Shown: in pieces, positions 1 to 6,556 of the stretch
Position numbering within the stretch: the first letter of the stretch is position 1
How the letters are laid out: every line of letters starts with the position of its first letter
Origin: Candidatus Methanomethylicus oleisabuli
GTDB lineage: Archaea > Thermoproteota > Methanomethylicia > Methanomethylicales > Methanomethylicaceae
Assembly: GCA_001717025.1 (NCBI GenBank)
Contig: MAGU01000086.1
Coordinates: 1-38,611 of the forward strand
Reading direction: 5' to 3'
DNA: 38,611 nt
Translations under genes and position numbers: made by a program
Notes under the pieces: model-generated
Seen by the model: the letters and a program-made list of their open reading frames with translations, nothing else
Database searches by the model: none
What the model was told of the DNA's origin: nothing

Positions 1-1
1 G

Positions 2-20
2 AGATGTGTATAAGAGACAG
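2..20. other. Nextera/Tn5 mosaic-end adapter at contig end
   Basis: These 19 bases are identical to the Tn5 mosaic-end sequence used in Nextera libraries. The sequence sits flush with the start of the window, so it is untrimmed sequencing adapter and not genomic DNA. A reading frame starting at base 4 begins Met-Cys-Ile-Arg-Asp-Arg, a spurious peptide typical of adapter-contaminated contigs. True genomic sequence therefore begins at about base 21, and the window starts at a contig end. Confidence 0.96.
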
Positions 21-849
21 GGTTGAGCCATATGAGGAAGAACGACAGCGCCACCACGAGCAGCCCGGACCATGTCATGGCGGCGGGGTGCGAGTCCGAG
101 ACCCTCCCGGCGATTATCCGCAGCATGAGGCTCGCAACCGCCTGTATGCTGACGAAGAGGCCTATCTCGAGGTCGCCGTAGCCTATGACCTTCAGGTAAG
201 CGGAGAGGAAGGTGAGGATTCCCATCCACGCTATTGAGTATACCACAAGGCTGGTGGTCGCGAGCACGAAGTTCCGCTCCTTTAGCCCCTCAAACGAGAC
301 GCCCTTGTCCACGGTTACCCGCCGGGGCTCCCCGAAGACGGCGAACGGGATCAGGAGGCAGATGAGGGCGGCTGAAATCCCGAAGGTGGATCGGTACCCG
401 AAGCTCTCGGATAGGAAGCTGCCCAGCGCTGGCCCTACGGAGAAGCCTATGCCCACCATGAGGCTCCTCCAGCCCAGCGCCTACCCCACCTTCCCCTCGG
501 GCGCCATGTCCACGGCGCTTGCCATCGAGGAAGGGACGAAGAGGGCTATGCCAATGCCCTCGAGCAGCCGACCCACTATGATGGCGTTGATGCCGGCGAA
601 GGCGTACAGGACGGCGTACGCGACCACGCCGAATGCCATCCCAAGCAGCATCATCTTCGACCTCGACCACCTGTCGCTCGCTATCCCGGAGAGCGGCCGC
701 AGCACCAGCGCAGACACGGAGATGCTCGAGACGGCTATGCCTATCATGAACGGCTCGGCGCCCACCTCGAGGGCGTAGCGGGGTATCAGCGGCACCACCA
801 CCTGGAGGAGCATGAAGAAGAGCATTGTCACTATGTTTATCCGCCACAT
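21..849 (-). pseudogene. MFS transporter, in-frame TAG stop, 3' end missing
   Basis: The minus strand encodes a major facilitator superfamily permease from an ATG at 849. Its first 122 residues show several hydrophobic segments and the typical MFS loop after TM2 (RPLSGIASDRWSRSK). Codon 123 is TAG (481-483). The same frame then continues without another stop to the contig end for about 150 residues of clear MFS sequence (VGIGFSVGPALGSFLSES, then further membrane segments), so a single substitution separates it from an open gene. The C-terminal half lies beyond the contig edge. A TATA-like CTATAAATG lies upstream at about 909-917. The stop could be a real nonsense mutation, a sequencing error near a contig end, or, less likely, readthrough. 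TAG is an ordinary terminator for many genes here (DUF99, DP1, SRP54, L21e), which argues against amber decoding. Confidence 0.75.
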
Positions 850-1065
850 CTTTGAGGTCAGAGAGCTCGCCCCCGCCTGTTGGGTTTGTTTTTTGATTGA
901 TCGATTTCATTTATAGAGTTATAGAGCCTCATCGCTTCGAGGTAAGTCGGAATCGGGGCGGCACTTAATAATCCTTCGGTATGCTGCGCAGTATAAGCAT
1001 AAGAAAGCGAACGTCTCTGGCATTGGAATGAATCATTCGTTCGTTTCAAGGCTCCAAAGCGGTGG

Positions 1066-1079
1066 AAAACAGATGTTTT
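1066..1079. repeat. Inverted repeat upstream of orc1
   Basis: AAAACA-GA-TGTTTT forms a perfect 6-bp inverted repeat, preceded by GGTGG. The GTGGAAAAC stretch vaguely resembles half of an archaeal origin recognition box. It lies about 0.4 kb upstream of orc1, between divergent genes, where an archaeal origin is often found. An origin role is inference; no full ORB consensus or repeated array is visible. A direct repeat GAATGCCA (1096-1103 and 1109-1116) lies just downstream. Confidence 0.3.
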
Positions 1080-1113
1080 GCCTCAAAATGCGCACGAATG
1101 CCACGCCGGAATG

Positions 1114-1126
1114 CCAAAGTTTATAT
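1114..1126 (+). promoter_or_regulatory. BRE/TATA promoter of the candidate ncRNA
   Basis: CCAAAG followed by TTTATAT (TATA 1120-1126) is a good archaeal BRE plus TATA element. Transcription would start about 25 bases downstream, near 1148, exactly where a compact stem-rich sequence begins and where no reading frame is open. Confidence 0.55.
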
Positions 1127-1147
1127 CTGCATGGAGCATCAGGCAGA

Positions 1148-1345
1148 GTGGTAGCCGGTTAAATCCTGATTATGGCTTGAAAGCCAAGCCAAGTTAAGTC
1201 AGGGTTAGCGAGCTTGGGAGGGTTCATATCAGTGAGTTGGAATCCGAAGACCCTAAGCAGAGGATTCCCAACAGACTGGAAGAACGGAACCGATCTGAGC
1301 TGAGCTGAATGGAATGGCTCAGAACTGAACCCTCCCTAGCGGATT
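1148..1345 (+). ncRNA. Candidate structured non-coding RNA, family not recognised
   Basis: No plausible protein gene lies here, but the sequence folds strongly. (a) AATCCTGAT (1162-1170) pairs with GTCAGGGTT (1198-1206), enclosing GGCTT/AAGCC (1174-1178 with 1186-1190). (b) A perfect 11-bp stem joins GGGAGGGTTCA (1216-1226) to TGAACCCTCCC (1326-1336) and is extended across a U/U mismatch by GCT/AGC (1212-1214 with 1338-1340). (c) Inside it are two hairpins: GTTGG-AATCC with GGATT-C-CCAAC (1236-1272) and CTGAGC with GCTCAG (1295-1322). A TATA element lies 25 bases before the presumed 5' end and a T-run (1371-1375) follows. I checked it against SRP RNA, RNase P RNA, 5S rRNA and tRNA and found none of their signature motifs. 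Ends are approximate; the strand follows from promoter and T-run. It could also be an origin-associated structure. Confidence 0.5.
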
Positions 1346-1370
1346 ACTTTACGGGCATATTATAAAAGCG

Positions 1371-1376
1371 TTTTTC
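1371..1376 (+). terminator. T-run after the candidate ncRNA
   Basis: GCG-TTTTTC follows the 3' side of the structured segment, as expected for archaeal oligo-T termination. The sequence just before it (ATTATAAAAG, about 1359-1368) is itself TATA-like and could be an extra promoter reading toward orc1. Confidence 0.35.
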
Positions 1377-1411
1377 TTAGGCGGCAGGCTCGACGGGGGC
1401 GCCCCCAGCTC

Positions 1412-1433
1412 CATCGCCTGGTGGCAGGCGATT
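1412..1433 (+). repeat. GC-rich hairpin in the orc1 leader region
   Basis: ATCGCCTG-GTGG-CAGGCGAT is a perfect 8-bp stem with a 4-base loop, preceded by the palindrome GGGGGCGCCCCC (about 1395-1406). Both lie between the ncRNA T-run and the orc1 TATA box. They could be a second terminator or origin-proximal structure; no function is assigned. Confidence 0.35.
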
Positions 1434-1451
1434 CCCCGCGGTCGCAAGAGG

Positions 1452-1458
1452 TTTATAT
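1452..1458 (+). promoter_or_regulatory. TATA box of orc1/cdc6
   Basis: TTTATAT at 1452-1458 predicts transcription from about 1481. That excludes the longest possible reading frame (GTG at 1421) and favours the TTG at 1505. A Shine-Dalgarno-like GGAGGGTG (1493-1500) ends a few bases before that TTG. Confidence 0.6.
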
Positions 1459-1504
1459 CGATAGAGCGACCACTATTTCAAGTGCATCCTGTGGAGGGTG
1501 GGGA

Positions 1505-2704
1505 TTGAAGGATCTTGACGACCTGTTTGAGAAGGTCATGTCGGCGAACATATTCGTCAACAGGGATATCCTGAGGCCGGACTTCATACCAGACGACCTG
1601 CCCCACCGCGAGGAGCAGATCAGGAAGCTCGCTGAGATAATGGCGCCGGCACTCAAGGGCTCTAGGCCCTCCAACGTCTTCATCTACGGCGTCCCAGGCA
1701 CCGGCAAGACCGCCGTGACCAAGTACGTGCTCGGCAAGGTCGACGCGGAGGGGAGGAAGAAGGGACAGACGCTCAACGTGGCGTTCATCAACTGCAAGCA
1801 GGACGACACGAACTACAGGGTGATAGCCGACCTCTGCGAGGCTATAGGCGAGAGGGTGCCGTTCACGGGGCTCTCGACTTCTGAGGTGCTCCGGCGATTC
1901 ATAAGCATCATCGACAGGTCTGACAGGTCGCTCTTCGTGGTGCTTGACGAGGTCGACACGCTGGTCAAGAAGACCGGCGACGACATGCTCTACAAGCTCA
2001 CGAGGATCAACGACAAGCTGAGCAGGACGAGGATATCGATCGTGGGCATCACGAACGACCTCAAGTTCACCGAGTACCTCGACGCCAGGGTAAGGAGCAG
2101 CCTTGGCGAGGAGGAGCTAATATTCCCGCCTTACAACGCGGCGGAGCTGGAGGACATCCTGACGAGGAGGGCGCAGGGCGGGTTCCAGAGGGGCAGGCTC
2201 GACGGGGGGGTCATCAAGCTCTGCGCCGCCCTTGCAGCCAAGGAGCACGGAGACGCGAGGAGGGCACTTGACCTGCTCAGGATAGCAGGGGAGCTCGCGG
2301 AGAGGGGCGGGGACCAGAAGGTCTCCGAGGTCCACGTCAGGAAGGCGCAGAGGGAGATCGAGAAGGACAGGGTGGTTGAGGTGGTGAGGACGATGCCGCT
2401 CCACTCGAAGATCCTCATACTGAGCCTTCACATCCTTTCGAGGCAGAGCTCGAAGGGCGGCACGACGGGCGAGGTGTACGACCTATACTGCGACGTGGCG
2501 AAGAAGTTCGGGCTAGAGCCGCTCACGCAGAGGAGGGTCAGCGACCTGATAAACGAGCTCGACATGCTAGGCATCGCCAACGCGAGGGTCGTCAGCAAGG
2601 GCAGGTACGGCAGGACGAAGCTGGTCGCGCTCAGCATATCGGACAGGAACCTCCGGGATGCCCTGCAGGGGGATGCCGGGATGAGCTCTATGATTGGGAA
2701 GTGA
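1505..2704 (+). CDS. orc1: Orc1/Cdc6 replication initiator AAA+ ATPase
   Basis: ATP-dependent origin-binding protein that marks replication origins and helps load the MCM helicase. From the TTG start it has 399 residues, the normal family length. It shows Walker A GVPGTGKT (residues 62-69), Walker B LFVVLDEVD (about 143-151), a lid with the Orc1-type EHGDARRALDLLR sequence, and a C-terminal winged-helix domain after about residue 290. The N-terminus (KDLDDLFEKVMSANIFVNRD) is typical of archaeal Cdc6. An upstream GTG at 1421 would add 28 unconserved residues containing a TATA box, so it is rejected. The gene overlaps the following DUF99 gene. Archaeal orc1 genes are often beside the origin they recognise, which makes 850-1504 a candidate origin region. 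Confidence 0.95.
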   Translation: MKDLDDLFEKVMSANIFVNRDILRPDFIPDDLPHREEQIRKLAEIMAPALKGSRPSNVFIYGVPGTGKTAVTKYVLGKVDAEGRKKGQTLNVAFINCKQDDTNYRVIADLCEAIGERVPFTGLSTSEVLRRFISIIDRSDRSLFVVLDEVDTLVKKTGDDMLYKLTRINDKLSRTRISIVGITNDLKFTEYLDARVRSSLGEEELIFPPYNAAELEDILTRRAQGGFQRGRLDGGVIKLCAALAAKEHGDARRALDLLRIAGELAERGGDQKVSEVHVRKAQREIEKDRVVEVVRTMPLHSKILILSLHILSRQSSKGGTTGEVYDLYCDVAKKFGLEPLTQRRVSDLINELDMLGIANARVVSKGRYGRTKLVALSISDRNLRDALQGDAGMSSMIGK

Positions 2705-3278
2705 GAGGGTGCCCCTCAAGCGCGTGGTTGCCGTCGGGGGAGGCGCGATCAGGCGGGGAGGTGCCGGCGGGATGGCCCCCATGGCGCTCCTGCTGGCGAG
2801 GGGCACGATCCCGGAGCGCCTCAGGATACTGGACGTCCAGGAGGATGGGACTGACGCCACCCCCCGGATCGTGGAGTTCGTGAGGTCCTGCGGGGCGGCG
2901 GTCGATGCGCTCATGGCGAGGAGCGTGCCGATAGCCGGCTTCAACTACATCGACGCGAGGGCGGTGCTCGAGGAGTGCGGGGTCCCCTCGGTCTTTGTCC
3001 TTGGGGAGGAGCCGGACATGGCTGCCGTCGGCAGGGCGCTCATGGGTCACTTCCCGGACTGGGAGGCGAGGCTGCGCGCGATAGAGGGGGCTGGCCCGGT
3101 CCACGCGGTGCGGCTGTGGGGCGGCGATGGGGAGGAGGGGCGCATGCTGATCGAGTGCGTCGGGATCGGCGTGCGCGATGCAGTCGCCCTGGCGATGGGT
3201 TTCACGGTCTTCGGCAGGGTCCCGGAGCCTGTGAGAGTTGCATTGATGGCCGCGAGGGCGGTCGGTGAGGTTGCATAG
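2694..3278 (+). CDS. DUF99/UPF0215 family protein (endonuclease V-like fold), lacking the N-terminal Asp pair
   Basis: DUF99 proteins are archaeal relatives of endonuclease V with no established function. The family core is clear: DGTDATPRIVEFVR, SVPIAGFNYIDARAVLEECGVPSVFV, PDMAAVGRAL, FPDWEARLRAIEGAGPV, and PEPVRVALMAARAV near the C-terminus. Its 194 residues fit the family. The odd point is the N-terminus: family members usually carry a GxDDG-type strand there, whereas this protein reads VVAVGGGAIRRGG, so the acidic pair expected in an endonuclease V-type active site is replaced by glycines. It may be catalytically dead or have shifted function. The start is TTG at 2694, inside orc1; a GTG at 2709 is an alternative. 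Coupled to orc1 by overlap. Confidence 0.82.
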   Translation: MGSERVPLKRVVAVGGGAIRRGGAGGMAPMALLLARGTIPERLRILDVQEDGTDATPRIVEFVRSCGAAVDALMARSVPIAGFNYIDARAVLEECGVPSVFVLGEEPDMAAVGRALMGHFPDWEARLRAIEGAGPVHAVRLWGGDGEEGRMLIECVGIGVRDAVALAMGFTVFGRVPEPVRVALMAARAVGEVA

Positions 3279-3281
3279 TTT

Positions 3282-3345
3282 ACCCCTGCATTCGTAGGCA
3301 TTGCTCGCCTATGTTGCACTGACGCCTAAGTAGTAGCAGGGGTTA
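3282..3345. terminator. Inverted repeats between convergent DUF99 and DP1 genes
   Basis: ACCCCTGC and GCAGGGGT form the outer arms, and TAGGC/GCCTA makes an inner hairpin (about 3294-3311). The element lies where two genes converge and includes the last codons of DP1. A bidirectional transcription barrier is plausible; there is no long T-run. Confidence 0.35.
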
Positions 3346-5050
3346 CTGCCGGCGGTCGAGGGTCTCCCGGCGTGAAGGGTGGAGTAGGGAAGTTGAAGTT
3401 CATCTCGATCACCTTACCACTCATCAGGTCGAGTATCGGGGCTATGCATGGCTTCGGCACGATGCCGGCGGAGAGCTGGAACTTCGTCTGGGCCTGCCAC
3501 GTCCCGGAGTTCACGACGGTGATGCCGCGGTAGTTCGCTACGCCCTCGACGTGCACGTGCCCCGCGTGGAAGACGTCAGGGACCGGGTCGATGATTAGCC
3601 GGTCTGAGGCCTCAGGCGCCAGCGGCGTCTTCTCGCCGAAGCTCGGGGCGAGGTGCCTCGACTTCAGCAGCTCCACCATGGCGTTCTGCGGGGTCTTGAA
3701 GTCGCAGCCGGGCAACAACGGTATCGCATCGTCGAGGCTGCGCCCGTGCGTGAGAAGGAATGTCGTGCCTTCTATATTGACGGTGGCGGGGTCGCCGAGC
3801 ATCACCACGTTCTTCAGGTCGTAGACGGGCTGTGCGTACTCCCGGTACATCGGCGGCGTCGGGAGAGTGGGGCGGCAGGCGTCGTGGTTTCCCGGGATGA
3901 CGATGATCCGGATGCGCTCTGGGACCATGGCCAGGTATTCGGCTGCCTGCTCGTACTGCGCGTTGAGGTCAGAGATAAAGAGCTCCTCCTCCTGGTTGGG
4001 GTAGATGCCGACGCCGTCCACCAGGTCGCCGGCTATTATGAGGTACTTCACCTGCTCTGCCAGGCGCACGGACCTTCCCTCACCCTCCTCGCAGTTGAGC
4101 CACCTCAGGAAGCTCTCGAAGTTCTCCCTCATGAACGTCTTGCTGCCGATGTGTATGTCCGAGGTCAGGACGGCGTAGGCTGGGGCGTCCATATGCACGG
4201 AGCGCTGCCTGTACGAGACGTCGGGCCAGATGACGTCATTGGCGATTATCGTCCTGCCTGTCTTGGTGGCGCCCGAGATGCAGACCACCTCGTCGTTGAG
4301 AAGCCGGGTGACCTTCTTCTTTAGGGCATCGTCCGACTTGAAGGAGACCCTTACAGAGTCGCGGGTGTCCTCGAGCTCGACCACGGAGGAGCCGTCCTTG
4401 AAGTCCCTCTTCGAGGCGACCATGCCTATGACCTTCACCTTCTGCCAGCGCTCCCCATGGGGCAGGTTCGAGACGCTGGTGGCGTCCCGGAGGTCGGCCC
4501 TCTGGCGGAGTATCGACTCCATCCGGCTGTACCGGTCGAGGAAGTACTGCTTGAAGTCTTCGATGGTGCCGCCGATGCGCCGGTCCTCGCTTCCGGAGAT
4601 CACGGCAACGTTGCCCCCGAAGAAGGTAGAGGGGCGGGGTGGCGAGTGCGAGGGGGAGGCGGAGCAGGGGGAGATGGTTGGAGGTTGAGCAGGTGCGGGC
4701 ATTGTGGCCTGCCTTCGTGTCGGCGCCCGCAGCCTCGCGGAGCCGGTGCCGCCCCTCTTGGACGGCCAGGAGTAGGACCCCGCTGGGGTGTTCGGAGCCG
4801 CATCCTTCTGGGGCGCGGCGCCCTCCATCGGCGCGGATCGGTCTTGCGCAGCCTGCCGGTCGAGGAGCGGCCTGAGGTGGGAGGCTTCTATCGCTATCGG
4901 CTTGGAGCTGGAGACCTCGAAGGACGACAGCAGCGAGTCGATCGCCGCTGCGGGGTCTCCGAAGTGCCCCAGCAGCTCGAATGCCTCCGGCGTTAGCTGG
5001 TAGCCCGAGACGAGCGCCCTCTCGACCGCGCCCTTGATTGACGGTGACAA
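3326..5050 (-). CDS. DNA polymerase D small subunit DP1 (3'-5' exonuclease)
   Basis: Small subunit of the archaeal replicative polymerase PolD; it proofreads as an MRE11-like 3'-5' exonuclease with the large subunit DP2, which is not in this window. The 574 residues comprise an N-terminal helical domain (about 1-60), a long Pro/Ala/Ser-rich linker (about 65-145), an OB fold (about 203-275, VKVIGMVASKRDF) and a calcineurin-like phosphoesterase domain. Metal-binding motifs are intact: TSDIH (296-300), GDLVDG (341-346), GNHD (387-390), THGR (434-437) and GHVH (497-500). The start is TTG, preceded by a GGGGGA ribosome-binding site. Presence of PolD argues against a classical Crenarchaeota host. 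Confidence 0.95.
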   Translation of the reverse strand: MSPSIKGAVERALVSGYQLTPEAFELLGHFGDPAAAIDSLLSSFEVSSSKPIAIEASHLRPLLDRQAAQDRSAPMEGAAPQKDAAPNTPAGSYSWPSKRGGTGSARLRAPTRRQATMPAPAQPPTISPCSASPSHSPPRPSTFFGGNVAVISGSEDRRIGGTIEDFKQYFLDRYSRMESILRQRADLRDATSVSNLPHGERWQKVKVIGMVASKRDFKDGSSVVELEDTRDSVRVSFKSDDALKKKVTRLLNDEVVCISGATKTGRTIIANDVIWPDVSYRQRSVHMDAPAYAVLTSDIHIGSKTFMRENFESFLRWLNCEEGEGRSVRLAEQVKYLIIAGDLVDGVGIYPNQEEELFISDLNAQYEQAAEYLAMVPERIRIIVIPGNHDACRPTLPTPPMYREYAQPVYDLKNVVMLGDPATVNIEGTTFLLTHGRSLDDAIPLLPGCDFKTPQNAMVELLKSRHLAPSFGEKTPLAPEASDRLIIDPVPDVFHAGHVHVEGVANYRGITVVNSGTWQAQTKFQLSAGIVPKPCIAPILDLMSGKVIEMNFNFPTPPFTPGDPRPPAVTPATT

Positions 5051-5114
5051 ACGCGAATCCCCCTGAGAGAATGGCGCCGCCGGATTATTAACTATTTTTG
5101 GGCAAGTTTAATGA

Positions 5115-6137
5115 ATGGAGTGCCACCAGATAGAGTGTTGTGGGGCATCTCTCATGGAATACCGCAGGCTTCAGATGAGCAAGGGAGGGTCGTTCCTGAT
5201 CTCGCTCCCCAAGGAGTGGGTGAAGGCCAACGGGCTGACGGGCGGCGCCGTCCTGAGGCTCGAGGCAGGGGAGGGGGGAGAGCTGACTATAAAGGCGGAG
5301 TCCGCAGCCGAGGTCGGGAGGGGAATAACGGCGGTCATCAGGGGCGGCGATGGGCTGGAGAGGCAGATCAGGGCGAACTACCTCTACGGGGCAGACACGA
5401 TAGTCATCGAGCTCGGCAGGAGCATGACCCCAGACGCCAGGGAGGAGGTCAGCACAGCCATACGCAAGCTCGTCGGGCTGGAGATAGTGGAGGAGGACGC
5501 GACGAGCATGACGGTCCAGTCGCTACTCCAGCCGGCTTCCATGCCGGTCAAGAGCACGCTGAGGAGGGCATATGCCCTAGCGGCGAACATGCACCGTGAG
5601 GCCGAGGTGGCGCTCGTCCGCAGGGATGCGGATCTGGCGGTCTCGGTCGAGAGGCGGGACGACGAGGTCGACAGGCTCTACTTCCTGATGGTGAGGCAGC
5701 TCAGGCTTGCGCTCAGGAAGCCTAGCATGACGGAGAGGCTCGGAATAAAGCCCGCCGAGTGCTTGGAGCTGAGGATGGCGGCCAAGTACGTCGAGACCAT
5801 AGCGGACTACGCGGGGGCGGTCGCCGCCAGCGTGCCCAAGCTGGCCAGCGAGGACCCTGGCAAGGATACGATGGATGCCATCGCGAGGCTTAGCGGTGTC
5901 GCCTACAGGGTCCACAACAACGCGGCCCAGGCGCTCTTCAGGCAGGACGTAAAGCTCTCTGAGGCGGTGCTTGCGGAGAACAGGCAGCTGGGACAGGCAC
6001 TCGCTGCCGTGAACGAGCTCCTCACGACAATGCCCCCGAGGCTCGCCGCGCTGCTGGACTCGATAGCGATCTACTTCTACCAGATAGGGGAGCAGGGCAT
6101 AGACCTTGCGGAGCTCGTCAGCGGCGCCACTGTGTGA
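5115..6137 (+). CDS. AbrB-type DNA-binding domain fused to PhoU domains
   Basis: Archaeal PhoU-like regulator. The N-terminus (MEYRRLQMSKGGSFLISLPKEWVKANGL) is a SpoVT/AbrB swapped-hairpin DNA-binding domain; residues from about 130 to the end are helical PhoU repeats with the acidic metal-binding pattern seen in PhoU (ERRDDEVDRLYFLMVRQLRLAL). Such proteins are thought to sense phosphate status or regulate transporters; the target is unknown because no pst genes are nearby. Two starts are possible. ATG at 5115 (or 5111 in another frame) is about 25 bases after an ATTATTAA TATA-like element (5084-5092), which suits leaderless translation. ATG at 5154 gives the usual family N-terminus. Convention favours 5154; promoter spacing favours 5115. 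Confidence 0.85.
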   Translation: MECHQIECCGASLMEYRRLQMSKGGSFLISLPKEWVKANGLTGGAVLRLEAGEGGELTIKAESAAEVGRGITAVIRGGDGLERQIRANYLYGADTIVIELGRSMTPDAREEVSTAIRKLVGLEIVEEDATSMTVQSLLQPASMPVKSTLRRAYALAANMHREAEVALVRRDADLAVSVERRDDEVDRLYFLMVRQLRLALRKPSMTERLGIKPAECLELRMAAKYVETIADYAGAVAASVPKLASEDPGKDTMDAIARLSGVAYRVHNNAAQALFRQDVKLSEAVLAENRQLGQALAAVNELLTTMPPRLAALLDSIAIYFYQIGEQGIDLAELVSGATV

Positions 6138-6153
6138 AGGAAAACCATATTTG

Positions 6154-6167
6154 AGAAGGGCACTTCT
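6154..6167 (+). promoter_or_regulatory. Short hairpin in the speD leader
   Basis: AGAAG-GGCA-CTTCT forms a 5-bp hairpin about 25 bases before the speD ATG, between a TATA-like CATATTT and the GGAGGGA ribosome-binding site. It may be an operator or leader hairpin; there is no direct evidence of regulation. Confidence 0.25.
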
Positions 6168-6193
6168 TTTGATAGGATAGCGGAGGGAAGCAC

Positions 6194-6556
6194 ATGCAGG
6201 AGCTCGGGAGACACTTCATTTTGGAGCTGTTCGGATGCAGCGTCAAGGCGCTCGACGATCTTGAGGGCATAAGGAAGGCAATGCTCAAGGGAGCGGTTGA
6301 GGCTGGCGCCACGGTAGTGGGCGAGGTCTTCCACAGGTTCTCTCCGCAGGGAGTGACGGGCGTCGTCATAATAGCCGAGTCACACTTCTCGGTCCACACA
6401 TGGCCAGAGTACGGCTATGCAGCAGTGGACCTGTTCACATGCAGCTCCACTACAGATCCTGACAAGGCGTTCAAGAGGATAGACGCGTTCCTGAAGCCGA
6501 AATCATCTACGGCCATTGAGCTCAAGAGAGGAATGTTTGCGGAGGGTAAGCAATGA
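6194..6556 (+). CDS. speD: S-adenosylmethionine decarboxylase proenzyme (pyruvoyl type)
   Basis: Makes decarboxylated AdoMet, the aminopropyl donor for polyamine synthesis. This is a 120-residue class 1b (bacterial/archaeal) proenzyme. The self-cleavage site AES-HFS-VHTWPE is intact: Ser63 would become the pyruvoyl cofactor, with His68 and Cys83 as the conserved processing and catalytic residues. A strong GGAGGGA ribosome-binding site precedes the ATG. Its last codons overlap the start of speE by 4 bases, so the two are translationally coupled and act in consecutive steps. Confidence 0.95.
   Translation: MQELGRHFILELFGCSVKALDDLEGIRKAMLKGAVEAGATVVGEVFHRFSPQGVTGVVIIAESHFSVHTWPEYGYAAVDLFTCSSTTDPDKAFKRIDAFLKPKSSTAIELKRGMFAEGKQ

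Noticed and set aside
4-237. Open frame starting MCIRDR at the window start.
   Set aside because: It is read from sequencing adapter and is antisense to the MFS relic.
481-483. Pyrrolysine (amber) readthrough in the MFS gene.
   Set aside because: TAG is used as a normal stop by many genes here, no pyl genes are visible, and the affected protein is not a methylamine methyltransferase.
858-1049. 63-aa minus-strand frame upstream of the MFS gene.
   Set aside because: It overlaps the MFS promoter region and has no coding character.
1148-1270. Resemblance to 5S rRNA (AAGTTAAG and a CAGTGAG...GAATCCGAAG segment).
   Set aside because: No helix I pairing between the ends is possible, and the much stronger 11-bp stem 1216-1226/1326-1336 is incompatible with a 5S fold.
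1148-1345. SRP (7S) RNA or RNase P RNA.
   Set aside because: The conserved SRP helix 8 loop motif and the Alu-domain motif are absent, as are the RNase P conserved core segments.
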